A stretch of DNA of 19,805 nt, from NCBI GenBank assembly GCA_900128585.1, contig LT642389.1, positions 1 through 19,805 of the forward strand, written 5' to 3'. This document shows positions 5,310 to 14,722 of the stretch, in pieces; within the stretch, counting starts at the first letter, position 1, and every line of letters starts with the position of its first letter. The DNA is from Stramenopiles sp. TOSAG23-3. Its lineage: Eukaryota; Sar. The notes beneath the pieces were generated by a model. It searched no databases. It had not been told where the DNA came from and saw nothing but the letters and a program-made list of their open reading frames with translations. The position numbers were made by a program, and so were the translations under genes.

Positions 5310-8069
5310 TTATCCTGATCCCGACGGAAAATACATGCTATATTCTGTTGAAGTCTGATAACTAATTGTTTCCAATGGTAGTCCTACATTTGACCATGAG
5401 TCGGCAACTTCCAAACCTTCCGAGGGGAACTGGCTTCGCCATGCACATAACCTCCCCCTCTCCAAATCATACAGGGAAATCATTCCACGCTCACTAGAAA
5501 ACATTAAAGCTAAGGTTCCCGTGTAAGAGGGCACCTCCAAACCAGCATCCTTTGCAGATTTCACTTTCCTGGGATACACGATTACCTTCTCCTCCAAAAC
5601 TTGTTCTGCGTGCACCATTGGATTGAAGGATGCACCCTTTTGTGGTTTGCCCTTTTGCGAATCTAATGAATTTTTATAAGTGAATGAAATAAGACCGTGA
5701 GGCAAGCACAAAGTTTCAACACCTGGTTCCGTCAAGTCCCTCAAGCGCTTAGGAATCGCGTGAAAGTCATGATACATCAGATACACTTTAAAGTGGTCTT
5801 TTTCGATATCCCACCCGAGCCCATGAAAAGAGAAGTTCCCTTTCCCTATACCTTCTAAATAGTAGGGATTAAGAGCAATGCCGCGCCGATCTAATATCTT
5901 CTTTGCAAAGGCCCAAAATTCGGAAAAATACTTGACTGTCCCCACACGGAATCGCGACGAATCGACGGACTCTGACCCTACCTTTAAAGAGTGGCTGTAT
6001 GTGTAACTGGACATGCGGTTGCCGATCCACGACCCATCGAGGTTAAAAGCACGGTACTCTCGGCCATGCATCTTAAAGAAGAGCTCCATGTACTCGATTT
6101 CTTCCGCAAGCAAATGGGTATGCAAATTATACCAGCGCTTGCAGTACCAATTGAACAATGTCCGCTGGAACAATTCCAAGACCCTATCAGTATATACTTG
6201 CGTCGTAAAGACCCCTGCGTTTGAACTATCTGCGGCCTGCAGCGCTTTCAACTCAGTCAATATGTCGGACCCCTCCCACTGCATTGGACCATCTGCGGCT
6301 GACGGGACTTTCTCAATCATATAGCGGACGCTGTCCAATTTACGGCGGATTCCCAGGTTGTACTCGTCCCACCTATTGTATTCTGTTGTATACGCTAGCG
6401 GGCGCTTTCCATAGACGGTAACAGTGGTGCCTTCCTGATTGTCCCAAGAGACATCAAGGGATGCGCAGGACCTTGCTTCTAACCAGTCACTTATTTTCAA
6501 TCGTGATTCCGCATGGTAATCGGAGGCAGCGTATTCAATTACCACCGAACCGATAGGCAACTCGTTCGCCAGTTTCTTCAAAATTTTGTTGGTCAAGTCT
6601 TCGTCCCATGACTGGTTGTCAATCCAAACTACCCCTGCATCGGATAGATCAGATTCCAGCGCATCCATACAATGAAATTCGGCATTGGTTACGCCAAATT
6701 TTGCTTTAAATTTTTTTGCCTCGGACACCAGATTGCACAGCACGTCGTACCCAACGGAATCTACACCCCAAGTCAAAGCGGCATACAGCGTCTCTGTCCC
6801 TACATTCGATCCCAGGTGAACGAACTTCAAGTTTTGTCTCTGTGTCCTCATAATGGCATCCCTGGCCATAGGAATATTTACGAACATTTTGTGGAAGGTG
6901 TGGAAGAAGACCATACCATAAGCGAAGTTGATAAACGTGTAGTCACGCTCCGGGTATTTCTCGGCAATCATGTCGTGGTAGTCGTGCATGGCCTGGTTTC
7001 GATCGGCTACAAAAGATGGCGTACATTCCAACTGGCGTATGCCTTTTATAACTTTTGTCAACGTAGTCAGCTGGATATTCTTTTTGTTTGAATATTCAGG
7101 CTTAGGGGCAGCCAACCGTTCCAGCCGCTTGACATATCCCCACTCTTGGTTTATATTCAAGCGCGGGGTGTCAATGATAGCATTGTGGTTGATTGTCATG
7201 CAGAAAACAGGCCATACGTTCCTGTCGCTGGCCCAAGGATTCACGTCAAGGGCCTTGGCCCATGCATCAAAAAACTTATTTGGCTGGCGGTTTCGGTCGT
7301 ATGCACGAGCAAGCCACTCATAAGCCTCTGGGACTTGTGGGTCCACCTGGACTGCATTCTCCAAACCGCGGACGCTTTTCTTCCAATTACCAAGGTCAAA
7401 ATGCGCCCGGCCTAGCAAATTAGCAATTCTCCCTGCGAATTTTTCTTCTTGCCGAAGAAACTCTTCCAACCAAGCCCTTGCAGATAGCGAGGACTTGTCC
7501 GTTTCGTTAAAATGCACCGCCCTGCGTCGCAGAAGAGTGGTGCCTGCCAGGCGGTCAGCCGACAACGCCGTAGCCCGAGATAGCTCGCGGACACTGAGGG
7601 TGAACTCGTCCGCTTCGAACAGTGCAAGCCCGTGGAGTGCAACGAGCGTCGGCGAACGGGGATGTTTTCGAATGTATCGAATGATCAGTTTTCCAGTCTT
7701 CTCCGTGATTGCATTTTCCAACCGCTGCAAGAGGCGTGCTAAAGCCTCGGCGGATGGTTCGATGGCTTTGATCTTGGATAAATATTCGCCCACTCCGATT
7801 GAATCAAGCAGCACCCCTACTTTTCGTGCCATTGGCGAAACAAAGGACGCACCTTTGCCAGCGCTGTTCGTTAGAAGCAAGGAAATTTTATCCTGGATAT
7901 GTACATTTTTTCTCAAAACGCCGATAAAGTCTCCAGCTTCCCCCGATATATCCAAACTTGTGCGCTTATCGTTCTCTGACCGGCTCCTTTTCGCTGCCAG
8001 GAGGGCGGGCTGGAGAATTAAAAACAAGCCAACGAATAGAAGCACCAGCTTCGTTTTGGTCTTCAACAT
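5310..8069 (-). CDS. Signal-anchored TPR-like / class I SAM methyltransferase protein with unknown C-terminal domain
   Basis: The frame is open further upstream, but only from a GTG at 8111. The first ATG is at 8067-8069 (A at -3) and gives 919 residues beginning with a hydrophobic signal peptide or anchor (about 8-26). Residues ~135-280 are helical with TPR-like features (repeated small residues, DPQVPEAYEWLARAYDR near 243-259). A Rossmann methyltransferase core follows: KFVHLGSNVGTETLYAA (415-431) resembles the SAM-binding Gly loop, VDSVGYD (436-442) the acidic end of strand 2, and VVWIDNQSWDED (480-491) the motif IV position. This arrangement recalls DOT1-type lysine methyltransferases, but the similarity is weak. 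The last ~290 residues match nothing I recognise; the segment around SFHGLGWDIEKDHFKVYL (747-764) looks most structured. With a signal sequence, a secretory-pathway location is inferred, unusual for a DOT1-like fold. Substrate is unknown. It converges on the LPMO-like gene. Confidence 0.8.
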   Translation of the reverse strand: MLKTKTKLVLLFVGLFLILQPALLAAKRSRSENDKRTSLDISGEAGDFIGVLRKNVHIQDKISLLLTNSAGKGASFVSPMARKVGVLLDSIGVGEYLSKIKAIEPSAEALARLLQRLENAITEKTGKLIIRYIRKHPRSPTLVALHGLALFEADEFTLSVRELSRATALSADRLAGTTLLRRRAVHFNETDKSSLSARAWLEEFLRQEEKFAGRIANLLGRAHFDLGNWKKSVRGLENAVQVDPQVPEAYEWLARAYDRNRQPNKFFDAWAKALDVNPWASDRNVWPVFCMTINHNAIIDTPRLNINQEWGYVKRLERLAAPKPEYSNKKNIQLTTLTKVIKGIRQLECTPSFVADRNQAMHDYHDMIAEKYPERDYTFINFAYGMVFFHTFHKMFVNIPMARDAIMRTQRQNLKFVHLGSNVGTETLYAALTWGVDSVGYDVLCNLVSEAKKFKAKFGVTNAEFHCMDALESDLSDAGVVWIDNQSWDEDLTNKILKKLANELPIGSVVIEYAASDYHAESRLKISDWLEARSCASLDVSWDNQEGTTVTVYGKRPLAYTTEYNRWDEYNLGIRRKLDSVRYMIEKVPSAADGPMQWEGSDILTELKALQAADSSNAGVFTTQVYTDRVLELFQRTLFNWYCKRWYNLHTHLLAEEIEYMELFFKMHGREYRAFNLDGSWIGNRMSSYTYSHSLKVGSESVDSSRFRVGTVKYFSEFWAFAKKILDRRGIALNPYYLEGIGKGNFSFHGLGWDIEKDHFKVYLMYHDFHAIPKRLRDLTEPGVETLCLPHGLISFTYKNSLDSQKGKPQKGASFNPMVHAEQVLEEKVIVYPRKVKSAKDAGLEVPSYTGTLALMFSSERGMISLYDLERGRLCAWRSQFPSEGLEVADSWSNVGLPLETISYQTSTEYSMYFPSGSG

Positions 8070-9406
8070 ATTAATAGTGGCTCCGGTTCCTTCTGTGTCT
8101 ACAGTAGTCACTTGCTTAACGAGGAGGGAGGAAACAAAACGTGGTCCGATTTTTCAACATGCAACAGTAAACAGTTTAGTAAAAGAAATAGGGAAAATAC
8201 CTTTCAAACCACTAGCACGATCTTGTAAAATTCCATCGTTTATATTACAATCATTCGATTGGTTTGTTCGTTGGTAGATTATATTTTGTCTAATTAAATT
8301 ATCCAACATCAAAAAAATAATATAATTTATTGTATTATTAATACTGGTATTATTTATTTATTTTTTTTTTACAATTAATAATAATAGAAAAAAAATAGAA
8401 AAGAAGAATATATAATAATAATACACATAGAGAGTACGTATTATTGGAATTATGGAGGCTCACTCGTCGCCGCTTGGATTATTTTTTTTTATTAAAAAAA
8501 TAATAATAATAATTAAATATTAAAAAATAACCAGGCGGCCTCGTCCGTCGTAGGAGTTTGAAGGGAAGGATCGCTCCCTTTCTAAGTCTTCTTCAGTTTA
8601 TTTATTAATGAGGACTCCTCGTTGTTAATAGTCTAGTCTATTATCACACTTCTAAAAAGTAGAAATACTTTTAAAGTGAGAGTCTGGCACGTACTTATAT
8701 ATTATACTAGACTAAGCTAAATTGGAATTAATGGATTATACTTACGTAGTCGTCTGTTCTAATTAATTAATATGGGTTTTTTTTCATAGTGGGCTTCGTG
8801 TTTTTTCAAGTTAAAAAAAAGAAAACCAGAGGAGTATATGGTTATGGTACGAAAATAAGATCTTTCGGGAAAGTGTTATGATGCTATTGCCTGTATTTGT
8901 TTTAGATGGTGTGTTCGAAGAACCAAAGAGAACGTAGAAGAAAAAAAACGAGATCGATAATATAAAATATAATAATACAGTATTAATAGAACAAAAAAAA
9001 TTATGAAGAAGAGAGAAGAAAGAAGAAGAAGAGAAGAAGAAGAACAACAACAAACAACAAACGAAAGATTTTAAAAATACATAAACACAGAAGGACATCC
9101 TCTGAGGAGAAAAAAAAATACAGTAATAATAATAATAATAAATAATATTTTATTATTTTTTTACTTTCAACAATCGTACTTTGTATAGCTTCAACACAGT
9201 TTTACGAAAACAAATGATAAAATGTAGTGGAGAGTAAAAGTTCACGGCAATCATGCCTTAGCCTAGTCCAATTGCCTCGTGTTTATGTAGGAAGGAGACT
9301 AGTTTATTGTCTAATCGTACACAAAAGAATAGTGGGCGATAGAAACTATAGTAGACCTGTGGAAACATTACGGGTCTGCACAAACGTTCGGTCCATTGCT
9401 TGGTAC
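8070..9406. promoter_or_regulatory. Long divergent spacer between the TPR/methyltransferase and 69-residue protein genes
   Basis: This 1.3-kb A/T-rich region has no supported ORF. It contains TAA/ATT runs, a purine-only stretch rich in GAA (about 9005-9043) and a stem-loop at 8647-8678. A GC-richer patch at about 8531-8600 has a short AAGGGA/TCCCTT inverted repeat. A start-stop mini-ORF (ATGTAG, 9222-9227) precedes the downstream gene. It presumably holds both promoters and 5' UTRs. An undetected RNA gene or small exon cannot be excluded. Confidence 0.4.
8647..8678. repeat. Stem-loop with GAAA loop in intergenic DNA
   Basis: CACTT (8647-8651) pairs with AAGTG (8674-8678). After a small internal loop, AAAAGTA (8655-8661) pairs with TACTTTT (8666-8672) around GAAA. 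GAAA is a stable GNRA tetraloop if transcribed. The stem is A/T-rich, so chance is plausible. Confidence 0.35.
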
Positions 9407-9616
9407 ATGGCAACCAGGATTTCGAACCGAAAGGTCGCGCTCATAGTCGTCGGCCTGGCGGTCCCTGTGTGTGCGGCCTGGTGTAGTTGCGGGTATTATT
9501 TGCACAATGTAGTTATTGATGCCGCAAATGAACACGAGCGGCGATTGGCCGACGAAGTAAACTGGGCTGAGAAGGAAGCCTTGTTTGCCTTTAAAGCAAA
9601 AAAGAAGGAACTGTAG
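9407..9616 (+). CDS. Small single-TM protein, 69 residues
   Basis: The frame is open from 9227, but that codon is GTG and the intervening residues look non-coding. The first in-frame ATG (9407) gives a compact product. A short basic N-terminus (ATRISNRK) is followed by a hydrophobic helix at about 9-30 with a CAAWCSCGYY segment, then a charged amphipathic tail rich in Ala, Glu and Lys ending KAKKKEL. This is typical of small organelle or ER membrane subunits, with the basic end facing the cytosol or matrix, but I recognise no family. KKEL is not a standard KDEL retrieval signal, though it resembles one. It is divergent from the TPR/methyltransferase gene and convergent with the TGS1-like gene 257 bp downstream. 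The three Cys next to the helix are the most distinctive feature. Confidence 0.5.
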   Translation: MATRISNRKVALIVVGLAVPVCAAWCSCGYYLHNVVIDAANEHERRLADEVNWAEKEALFAFKAKKKEL

Positions 9617-9873
9617 CTGAGGGCTGCACCAGCACGAGTGTGGAGCACGAACAGTGTGTGTGGTGCGTGTATAAATTAAATAATAATATCATTAGTTTTT
9701 TTAAATTAAATAAGTACTAGTAGCATGTACGTAACTAAACTAGTTAGAATATGAATGTTGTGTTTTAAATATCCGCAGCACTTAAAATGCAACGACACGA
9801 ATGTGGCGCACGGTACACACAGTACTCTTATTATTTTTTGCACAATTGCCGGGCAGCACGATGGTATGCGCGG

Positions 9874-11211
9874 CTAAGCCCGGTTGATCAAGTGTAATTT
9901 CACACGCTTCGAAATGGATTTTGTTGCAACTTTGCAACTTTTTACCATGTCCAAAGCACGAACGTCAAAGTTGAACGGTGCCTTTAGGGCTACAAACGCA
10001 CACTTCTGGTTCGAAAAACACGTTTCTACGACGTCTTCTATCGGTTTGCTGCCCAAGAACAACTTACTATTTGCGTTCGACTTGTAATTCAAACCACCCC
10101 ATGGAGGGTCAAAAAAAACCACGTGCGGTTTCTGCAGCACAGGGTTGGAGCCTTTGGAAATGAAGCTTACGCAGTCTTCTCTGTGAACTTCTACTTTCCC
10201 CTTCCTTGTCTTCCTTAATAGGTTCATGTTATGGGAAAGCATTCTGTAACGCCCTTCATCTATCTCGATGCCCACACAATGCTTGAGAGCCTTGGAAAAC
10301 GATAGCAAATTACCCCCCACACACGCAGTCGCATCCACGATGGCAGTCCCCTTCACAAAATTATTCTTCAGTATTATCTTCGTCATCTGGTCGGCCGATA
10401 CTTCGTCCGTCACGCTAAACATTGCAGTAGCATCTAGCTTCAGTTTACTTCTTATCTCCGGGGATATTTTTGGAAACAGATGTTTCAGGCGCCCGCCACT
10501 CCCTTTAAAATGGTCCACTGCTAATTTCCAAGACTTAAAAACTTTTGCGACGGGAAGGTCGTCTTGCCGCCGGCTCATTTGATCGCTAATTACCCGGTTA
10601 ATCGCATCGTTTCGAAACTGCTTGGAACCCCACCCCCCGCAAACCCATAAAAACTCAGAACCACACGGTCCACTCAATACTTCGCTCCTGACTGGTAAAA
10701 CGCATATCGCTCCGCTCGCCGAAAAAAAATTGTTCAGTTTTTCGTGGGCCTGGACGAAGGAAAACGGTAGTAACGCAAAAAAGGGCAGTCTCGAATTTTG
10801 CCGCAACTGATTCCATACTGAGTCTACGTATGTTTTCATTGGCACGCCTATTTCGTGCTCACTTGCAAGGAGAATATCAGGGAAGTGGTCGTGTTGGCGC
10901 TTTCGCTTCTTCCCGTTCTGCTTGCGCTGAGCACTGCGCGAACCCACGGCCTTTCCCATTTTGTCTATCGTACAGAAACGAACGGCGCCGGCTGTCCGCT
11001 CTACCCCTCTGACCTTGGAGTATGGAGTTACGCTCGCTTCAATCTTTCTCCGCAAAGCAGCAAATCGTGCAGCCATGCCCATAGACACTGTCTCATCCTT
11101 AGAATTTCCCGCCTGATCCAGCACGAGCTGTTTCCCTATCTTTTTCGACACGTGAAGAAGCAAGCAATATATCTCCAAGTGCTCGATATCCGGATTCCCT
11201 GGACTTGACAT
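9874..11211 (-). CDS. TGS1-like RNA cap guanine-N2 methyltransferase
   Basis: This is a 445-residue ORF with an ATG in good context (A at -3). The C-terminal ~190 residues form a class I methyltransferase. FSVTDEVSADQMT (265-277) corresponds to the segment preceding the SAM site in TGS1 enzymes. IVDATACVGGNLLSFS (291-306) is the Gly-rich SAM loop, CVGIEIDEGR (312-321) carries the ribose-binding acid, and FFDPPWGGLNY (367-377) is the catalytic loop. In human TGS1 the corresponding SPPWGGP motif has a Trp that stacks on m7G; here it is Trp371. The family converts m7G caps of snRNA, snoRNA or spliced-leader RNA to 2,2,7-trimethylguanosine in nucleus or cytoplasm. GKKRKRQ (100-106) could be a nuclear localisation signal. 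Residues ~110-250 form an unrecognised N-terminal domain. DPPW in place of SPPW leaves open another N-methyltransferase specificity. Confidence 0.8.
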   Translation of the reverse strand: MSSPGNPDIEHLEIYCLLLHVSKKIGKQLVLDQAGNSKDETVSMGMAARFAALRRKIEASVTPYSKVRGVERTAGAVRFCTIDKMGKAVGSRSAQRKQNGKKRKRQHDHFPDILLASEHEIGVPMKTYVDSVWNQLRQNSRLPFFALLPFSFVQAHEKLNNFFSASGAICVLPVRSEVLSGPCGSEFLWVCGGWGSKQFRNDAINRVISDQMSRRQDDLPVAKVFKSWKLAVDHFKGSGGRLKHLFPKISPEIRSKLKLDATAMFSVTDEVSADQMTKIILKNNFVKGTAIVDATACVGGNLLSFSKALKHCVGIEIDEGRYRMLSHNMNLLRKTRKGKVEVHREDCVSFISKGSNPVLQKPHVVFFDPPWGGLNYKSNANSKLFLGSKPIEDVVETCFSNQKCAFVALKAPFNFDVRALDMVKSCKVATKSISKRVKLHLINRA

Positions 11212-12457
11212 TGTGGAAGTGTGGGCTGCAGTCCTGCCTCTATTTTAATTCTTTTTTTTTTCTTGTTCTACTTCTGCCAAAGCAAATAAGTGTCTTCTGG
11301 TTCGTTTGGTACTCTGCTAACACATCTCGAATCTACGGTATGAAACCTAAAACGCCTCAGCCCAAAGCAAGAGTAAGATGTAAAACTATTCTATCGGGGT
11401 TCCAAAGTTAATACCATCTTAGATGATGATGTTTCTTCTCCTGCCTCTTCTTTTTTCTTCGCGCATTTTTTCTTCTCTCCTCTTCTCAATACTGTTATAT
11501 TATTATACCTTGTTGGTACCAAGCAAATTAAAAATTGCTCTCCTACCTCCTACTTGGTACTCTTCTCTCTTCTTCTTCTAGTTTCTCTCAGCTCTCAGCT
11601 TTCAGCTCTTTACTTCTTCTTTCTTCTTCGGGTTACAACCATCAAAAATCTAATAAATAACTATAAACTGTTGTATACTACGTATTTATTATAGGTCTAC
11701 ACATTATATAAATAATGTGGTAGTCCTATTAAAATTGCATAGTCTAATTATATAAATAATCAAAAATACCTTTAAAGAATAGATAAAAGTGAAGTACATT
11801 AATTTAATTTAAGTCTTATTGTATTCATATTTATTATTTATCCATTGAATGTCAATTAATAATTTATGGTCACGGCACACAACAACCACATTTTCCTGGT
11901 TTAGGATTTACATATATGGTATGATGCTGTAATAAAAATGAGAGGTGATGAGCGAAGGACGGAGGAAGAAGAAGAAAACAAATGGGCTCAATACTCCGTA
12001 CTCGTTAAGGGATATAGCATCTAGCATCTTCCAATATTAAAATAGAAAGTACAAGTAAAAAATATTACAAAGAAATTAAATAACATAAATACAGCATATG
12101 GTTAAAATTATAATTAATTATTATGAGTTTTTTCGCCTCCTCCTCACTCTCTACGGTATTTATTATAACAGAGCTGGTCCTACCTACGGCGGGTAGTTTA
12201 GCTTCTTTTTCTATTATTTCTTTCGCAAAAAAAAATTATTATATTATTATTTAGCAATTTAATCGTAAATATTTCAGAAATCACAGGAATACGTATACGT
12301 GGCTCTTGAATTGTATAGGGTCAGAGGAAATAAAGATCACGTTCTCTTCGTACACTTCATACACACTACGATTAAGCAGTGGTTCTATCGTAGCAAACAA
12401 AAAGCCGTACTTTCCTAGACGACCTTCTAAATTCTTTACAGAACATCGCAGGCAAGC
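11212..12457. promoter_or_regulatory. Long divergent spacer between the TGS1-like and NOC2 genes
   Basis: There is no supported gene in these ~1.25 kb. The part near the TGS1-like gene is polypyrimidine-rich (about 11430-11640) and includes three tandem 7-mers CAGCTCT/CAGCTTT/CAGCTCT at 11589-11609. The middle is very A/T-rich with no ORF of note. Promoters of both divergent genes must lie here; no TATA box or start site could be assigned. A tRNA-like start near 12190 was considered and rejected. Confidence 0.4.
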
Positions 12458-14467
12458 ATGGGGAAAGGGCGGAAGAGTAAAAAAAGCTCAAAAAGCTCTA
12501 AGGAGCAATCTAAAGAATCCTTGAAAATGTCTGTCGAACAATTTCTTTCCTCGGCGCTGCCTACAGATGGTGCTCCTATTGAGGAAAATTCTAGTCCCGC
12601 AAAGGAGTTGCCTGGAGACCGGCAAGAAAGGGAGTCAAACATGAACATGGAAAAGCTCGAGAACAAAGACCCTGAGTTTCACAAGTTCTTGGCCCAGAAC
12701 GACCCATCGCTTTTGGAGTTTAGCAGTGACGAAGAAGAGGAGGAGCCTCCTGCGCAGAGGGCACCCAAACCTCAACGTGCTGCAGACGATGTTGGAGAAG
12801 ACGTTATAGTGCTAACAACGAAAGCACTAAAACTCTTAGAGCAAGTGACCTTTGAACAGCATTCCGTGGTCGGCTTGCGGCAACTTGTACAAGCTTTCGC
12901 CGCTGGGTGCCACCTCAGTGACGAGGTAGAAGCGCAGAATAACTACAAATTTGCGATTAAGGACAGCGCCGTTTACAATCAATTGATGAATATTGTTGTG
13001 AACCGAATTCACGAAGCGTTTGACTATCAGTTCCGGGACGTGCTAAAGAAGCGGGAAAAGAATAAATCGGCAAACACGGACAAAAAAGTCATGTACTCGG
13101 CCAGTTCGAAATGGTCGAAGCTCAAGGCAATCGTAAAATCTTTCTTGGCAAACTACATTCACATGTTAGACTCCCTGACCGATAAATCTATCATCGATTT
13201 CGGAATCAACGCTCTGAGTAAGTATGTTCCTCTGGTAGCACCGTTAGAAAATTTAGCGAAGCGGCTGTTGAAAAAGCTGCTGGATGTTTGGAGTTCCGCA
13301 ACTTCTGAGAATACTCGGTTAACCGCATTTTTGCGTGTTCGTCAGCTTGTGCTGGAATCCTCCCCTGCATTTACGGAACAGGCCATGAAAAGTATTTATT
13401 TGTCGTACGTGCGGAATTCCAAATTTGTGAATGAGCTTACGAAACCGAACGTGGACTTGATGGGGCGCTGTGTAGTAGAACTGTATAGCATGGACCTAAA
13501 GACGGCGTACCAGTGTGCATTTATGTACATCCGGCAGTTAGCGATTCATGTCCGAGGAGCGTTGAAAGACACATCCAAAGATGCGGTAAAGAACGTTCAT
13601 AACTGGCAATTTTTAAATTGTGTCCGGGTATGGACTTCCCTGTTGATCGCGTTTCCAAAGGAGACCGAATTAAAGCCCTTGGTTTACCCTTTGGTGCAAA
13701 TAGTGTTGAGCTGCATGCGAATGCTCCCGGTCTCTCGTTATTTACCTTTTCGATTCCACTGCATCGAAGTGCTGATTGGTTTGTCTGCTGCAACAGAAGG
13801 CACGTTAGTGCCTATTGTTCCATTCTTGATGGCGTCGTTGCAAGACTCGTCCCTTCACACCAAAAACATGGGGTCCACAAAGCGTCCTCCCAAGTTAGCC
13901 TACATAATAAAGACAAGCGATAAGGATGCAAAATCTGCTCAGTTTAAAGACATTGTAGTGACCAGGTCAATCGAACTTTTAAATGCGTACCTGGATGTTC
14001 ATCGCTATTCTATTTCATTCCCAGAAATCTCAGCCCCTGCAATAGTTGGACTACGTCGCTTCTTACGGACTACTAGAAACTCGAGGTGGCGGCAGCAAGC
14101 GAAAGCGTTTGTGCTGCGTCTTGAGCGCGTATGTACTGACATAAAAAGTAGAAGAAGTTCCGTTGACTTTTCCCCGAAAGACCTTAGCAAGTGTGCAGAA
14201 TTCATGGCCGGGGAACGTACGAAAGCGAAAACTTCAAAAATTGCCAAGAGCTTCATGGATACCTCGAACTTGAAAAGAAAATTAGAAGCTACGGAATCCA
14301 ACAAAACGCAATCGAAGGGAAAATTCAATAAACTTCCAAAAAGAGCAAAAGTGGAAAAGCCTGTCGTGGCGCCGTCTCCAGTTACAAAAAGTAAAGAGTC
14401 GTCAGTTGATGAAGACGATATTGTGGAGGACATCAAATTCAGTAGTGATGAAGAAAGTAGTGATTAA
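12458..14467 (+). CDS. NOC2: Nucleolar complex protein 2 (NOC2) homologue, 60S ribosome biogenesis
   Basis: This is an uninterrupted 669-residue ORF, close to the ~700-750 usual for Noc2 proteins. It opens with a Lys/Ser-rich nuclear/nucleolar-type tail (MGKGRKSKKSSKSSK). DPEFHKFLAQNDPSLLEF (71-88) is the conserved Noc2 box, followed by an acidic stretch (DEEEEE, 91-96). The central and C-terminal part (~120-580) is all-helical HEAT-like and includes the conserved segment YLPFRFHCIEVLIGLSAAT (428-446). The tail is again basic, then acidic (EDIKFSSDEESSD). In yeast Noc2 pairs with Noc1 in the nucleolus and with Noc3 in the nucleoplasm to mature and move pre-60S particles; the same role is inferred here. 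It starts at the first Met of the frame and shows no intron. It is divergent from the TGS1-like gene. Confidence 0.93.
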   Translation: MGKGRKSKKSSKSSKEQSKESLKMSVEQFLSSALPTDGAPIEENSSPAKELPGDRQERESNMNMEKLENKDPEFHKFLAQNDPSLLEFSSDEEEEEPPAQRAPKPQRAADDVGEDVIVLTTKALKLLEQVTFEQHSVVGLRQLVQAFAAGCHLSDEVEAQNNYKFAIKDSAVYNQLMNIVVNRIHEAFDYQFRDVLKKREKNKSANTDKKVMYSASSKWSKLKAIVKSFLANYIHMLDSLTDKSIIDFGINALSKYVPLVAPLENLAKRLLKKLLDVWSSATSENTRLTAFLRVRQLVLESSPAFTEQAMKSIYLSYVRNSKFVNELTKPNVDLMGRCVVELYSMDLKTAYQCAFMYIRQLAIHVRGALKDTSKDAVKNVHNWQFLNCVRVWTSLLIAFPKETELKPLVYPLVQIVLSCMRMLPVSRYLPFRFHCIEVLIGLSAATEGTLVPIVPFLMASLQDSSLHTKNMGSTKRPPKLAYIIKTSDKDAKSAQFKDIVVTRSIELLNAYLDVHRYSISFPEISAPAIVGLRRFLRTTRNSRWRQQAKAFVLRLERVCTDIKSRRSSVDFSPKDLSKCAEFMAGERTKAKTSKIAKSFMDTSNLKRKLEATESNKTQSKGKFNKLPKRAKVEKPVVAPSPVTKSKESSVDEDDIVEDIKFSSDEESSD

Positions 14468-14536
14468 TATTCAAGTCTAAGAACGACGACGAGTGATTGT
14501 TAAGAAAAGGCGAAACATCTTAGAAATGGGGCCCCG

Positions 14537-14579
14537 GTAAACGCCTCGAGTTTACTTGCGAAGTGCGAGGTTACTTTTT
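14537..14579 (+). other. GC-rich stem-loop followed by T5 downstream of NOC2
   Basis: GTAA (14537-14540) pairs with TTAC (14571-14574), CCTCG (14544-14548) with CGAGG (14566-14570), and ACTT (14554-14557) with AAGT (14561-14564) around GCG. Five T follow. An alternative fold pairs GTAAAC (14537-14542) with GTTTAC (14550-14555). It could be a 3'-UTR element or part of a small RNA; the T5 run resembles a Pol III stop. Function is not shown. Confidence 0.35.
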
Positions 14580-14590
14580 CGGTTTTAAAA

Positions 14591-14596
14591 AATAAA
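14591..14596 (+). terminator. Candidate poly(A) signal AATAAA for NOC2
   Basis: A canonical AATAAA lies about 125 nt after the NOC2 stop codon. It is within an A-rich context where chance matches are likely. Confidence 0.3.
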
Positions 14597-14722
14597 AGAG
14601 ATGCCATAGTTTTTTAACACTTTTTTAGATTCAAAATTATCAAATTTAGCTTTTTAAAACACAAATAATGGCTGAGCTTATTCTTAAGAGTAGTGATATA
14701 AGCTGAATCAGGATTTGTTTGA

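Noticed and set aside
8070-8111. Upstream extension of the TPR/methyltransferase protein
   Set aside because: It needs a GTG start; the ATG at 8067-8069 has good context and places the signal sequence at the N-terminus.
7495-8277. Plus-strand 260-residue open frame opposite the TPR/methyltransferase gene
   Set aside because: It lies antisense inside a gene with recognisable domains and has a Ser/Arg-rich composition typical of a shadow frame.
9227-9406. Upstream extension of the small one-TM protein
   Set aside because: It would start at GTG and has no in-frame ATG; ATG at 9407 fits the hydrophobic helix better.
12180-12215. tRNA-like GGTAGTTTAGC segment
   Set aside because: No matching T-arm (GGTTCGA type) or acceptor pairing within tRNA distance.
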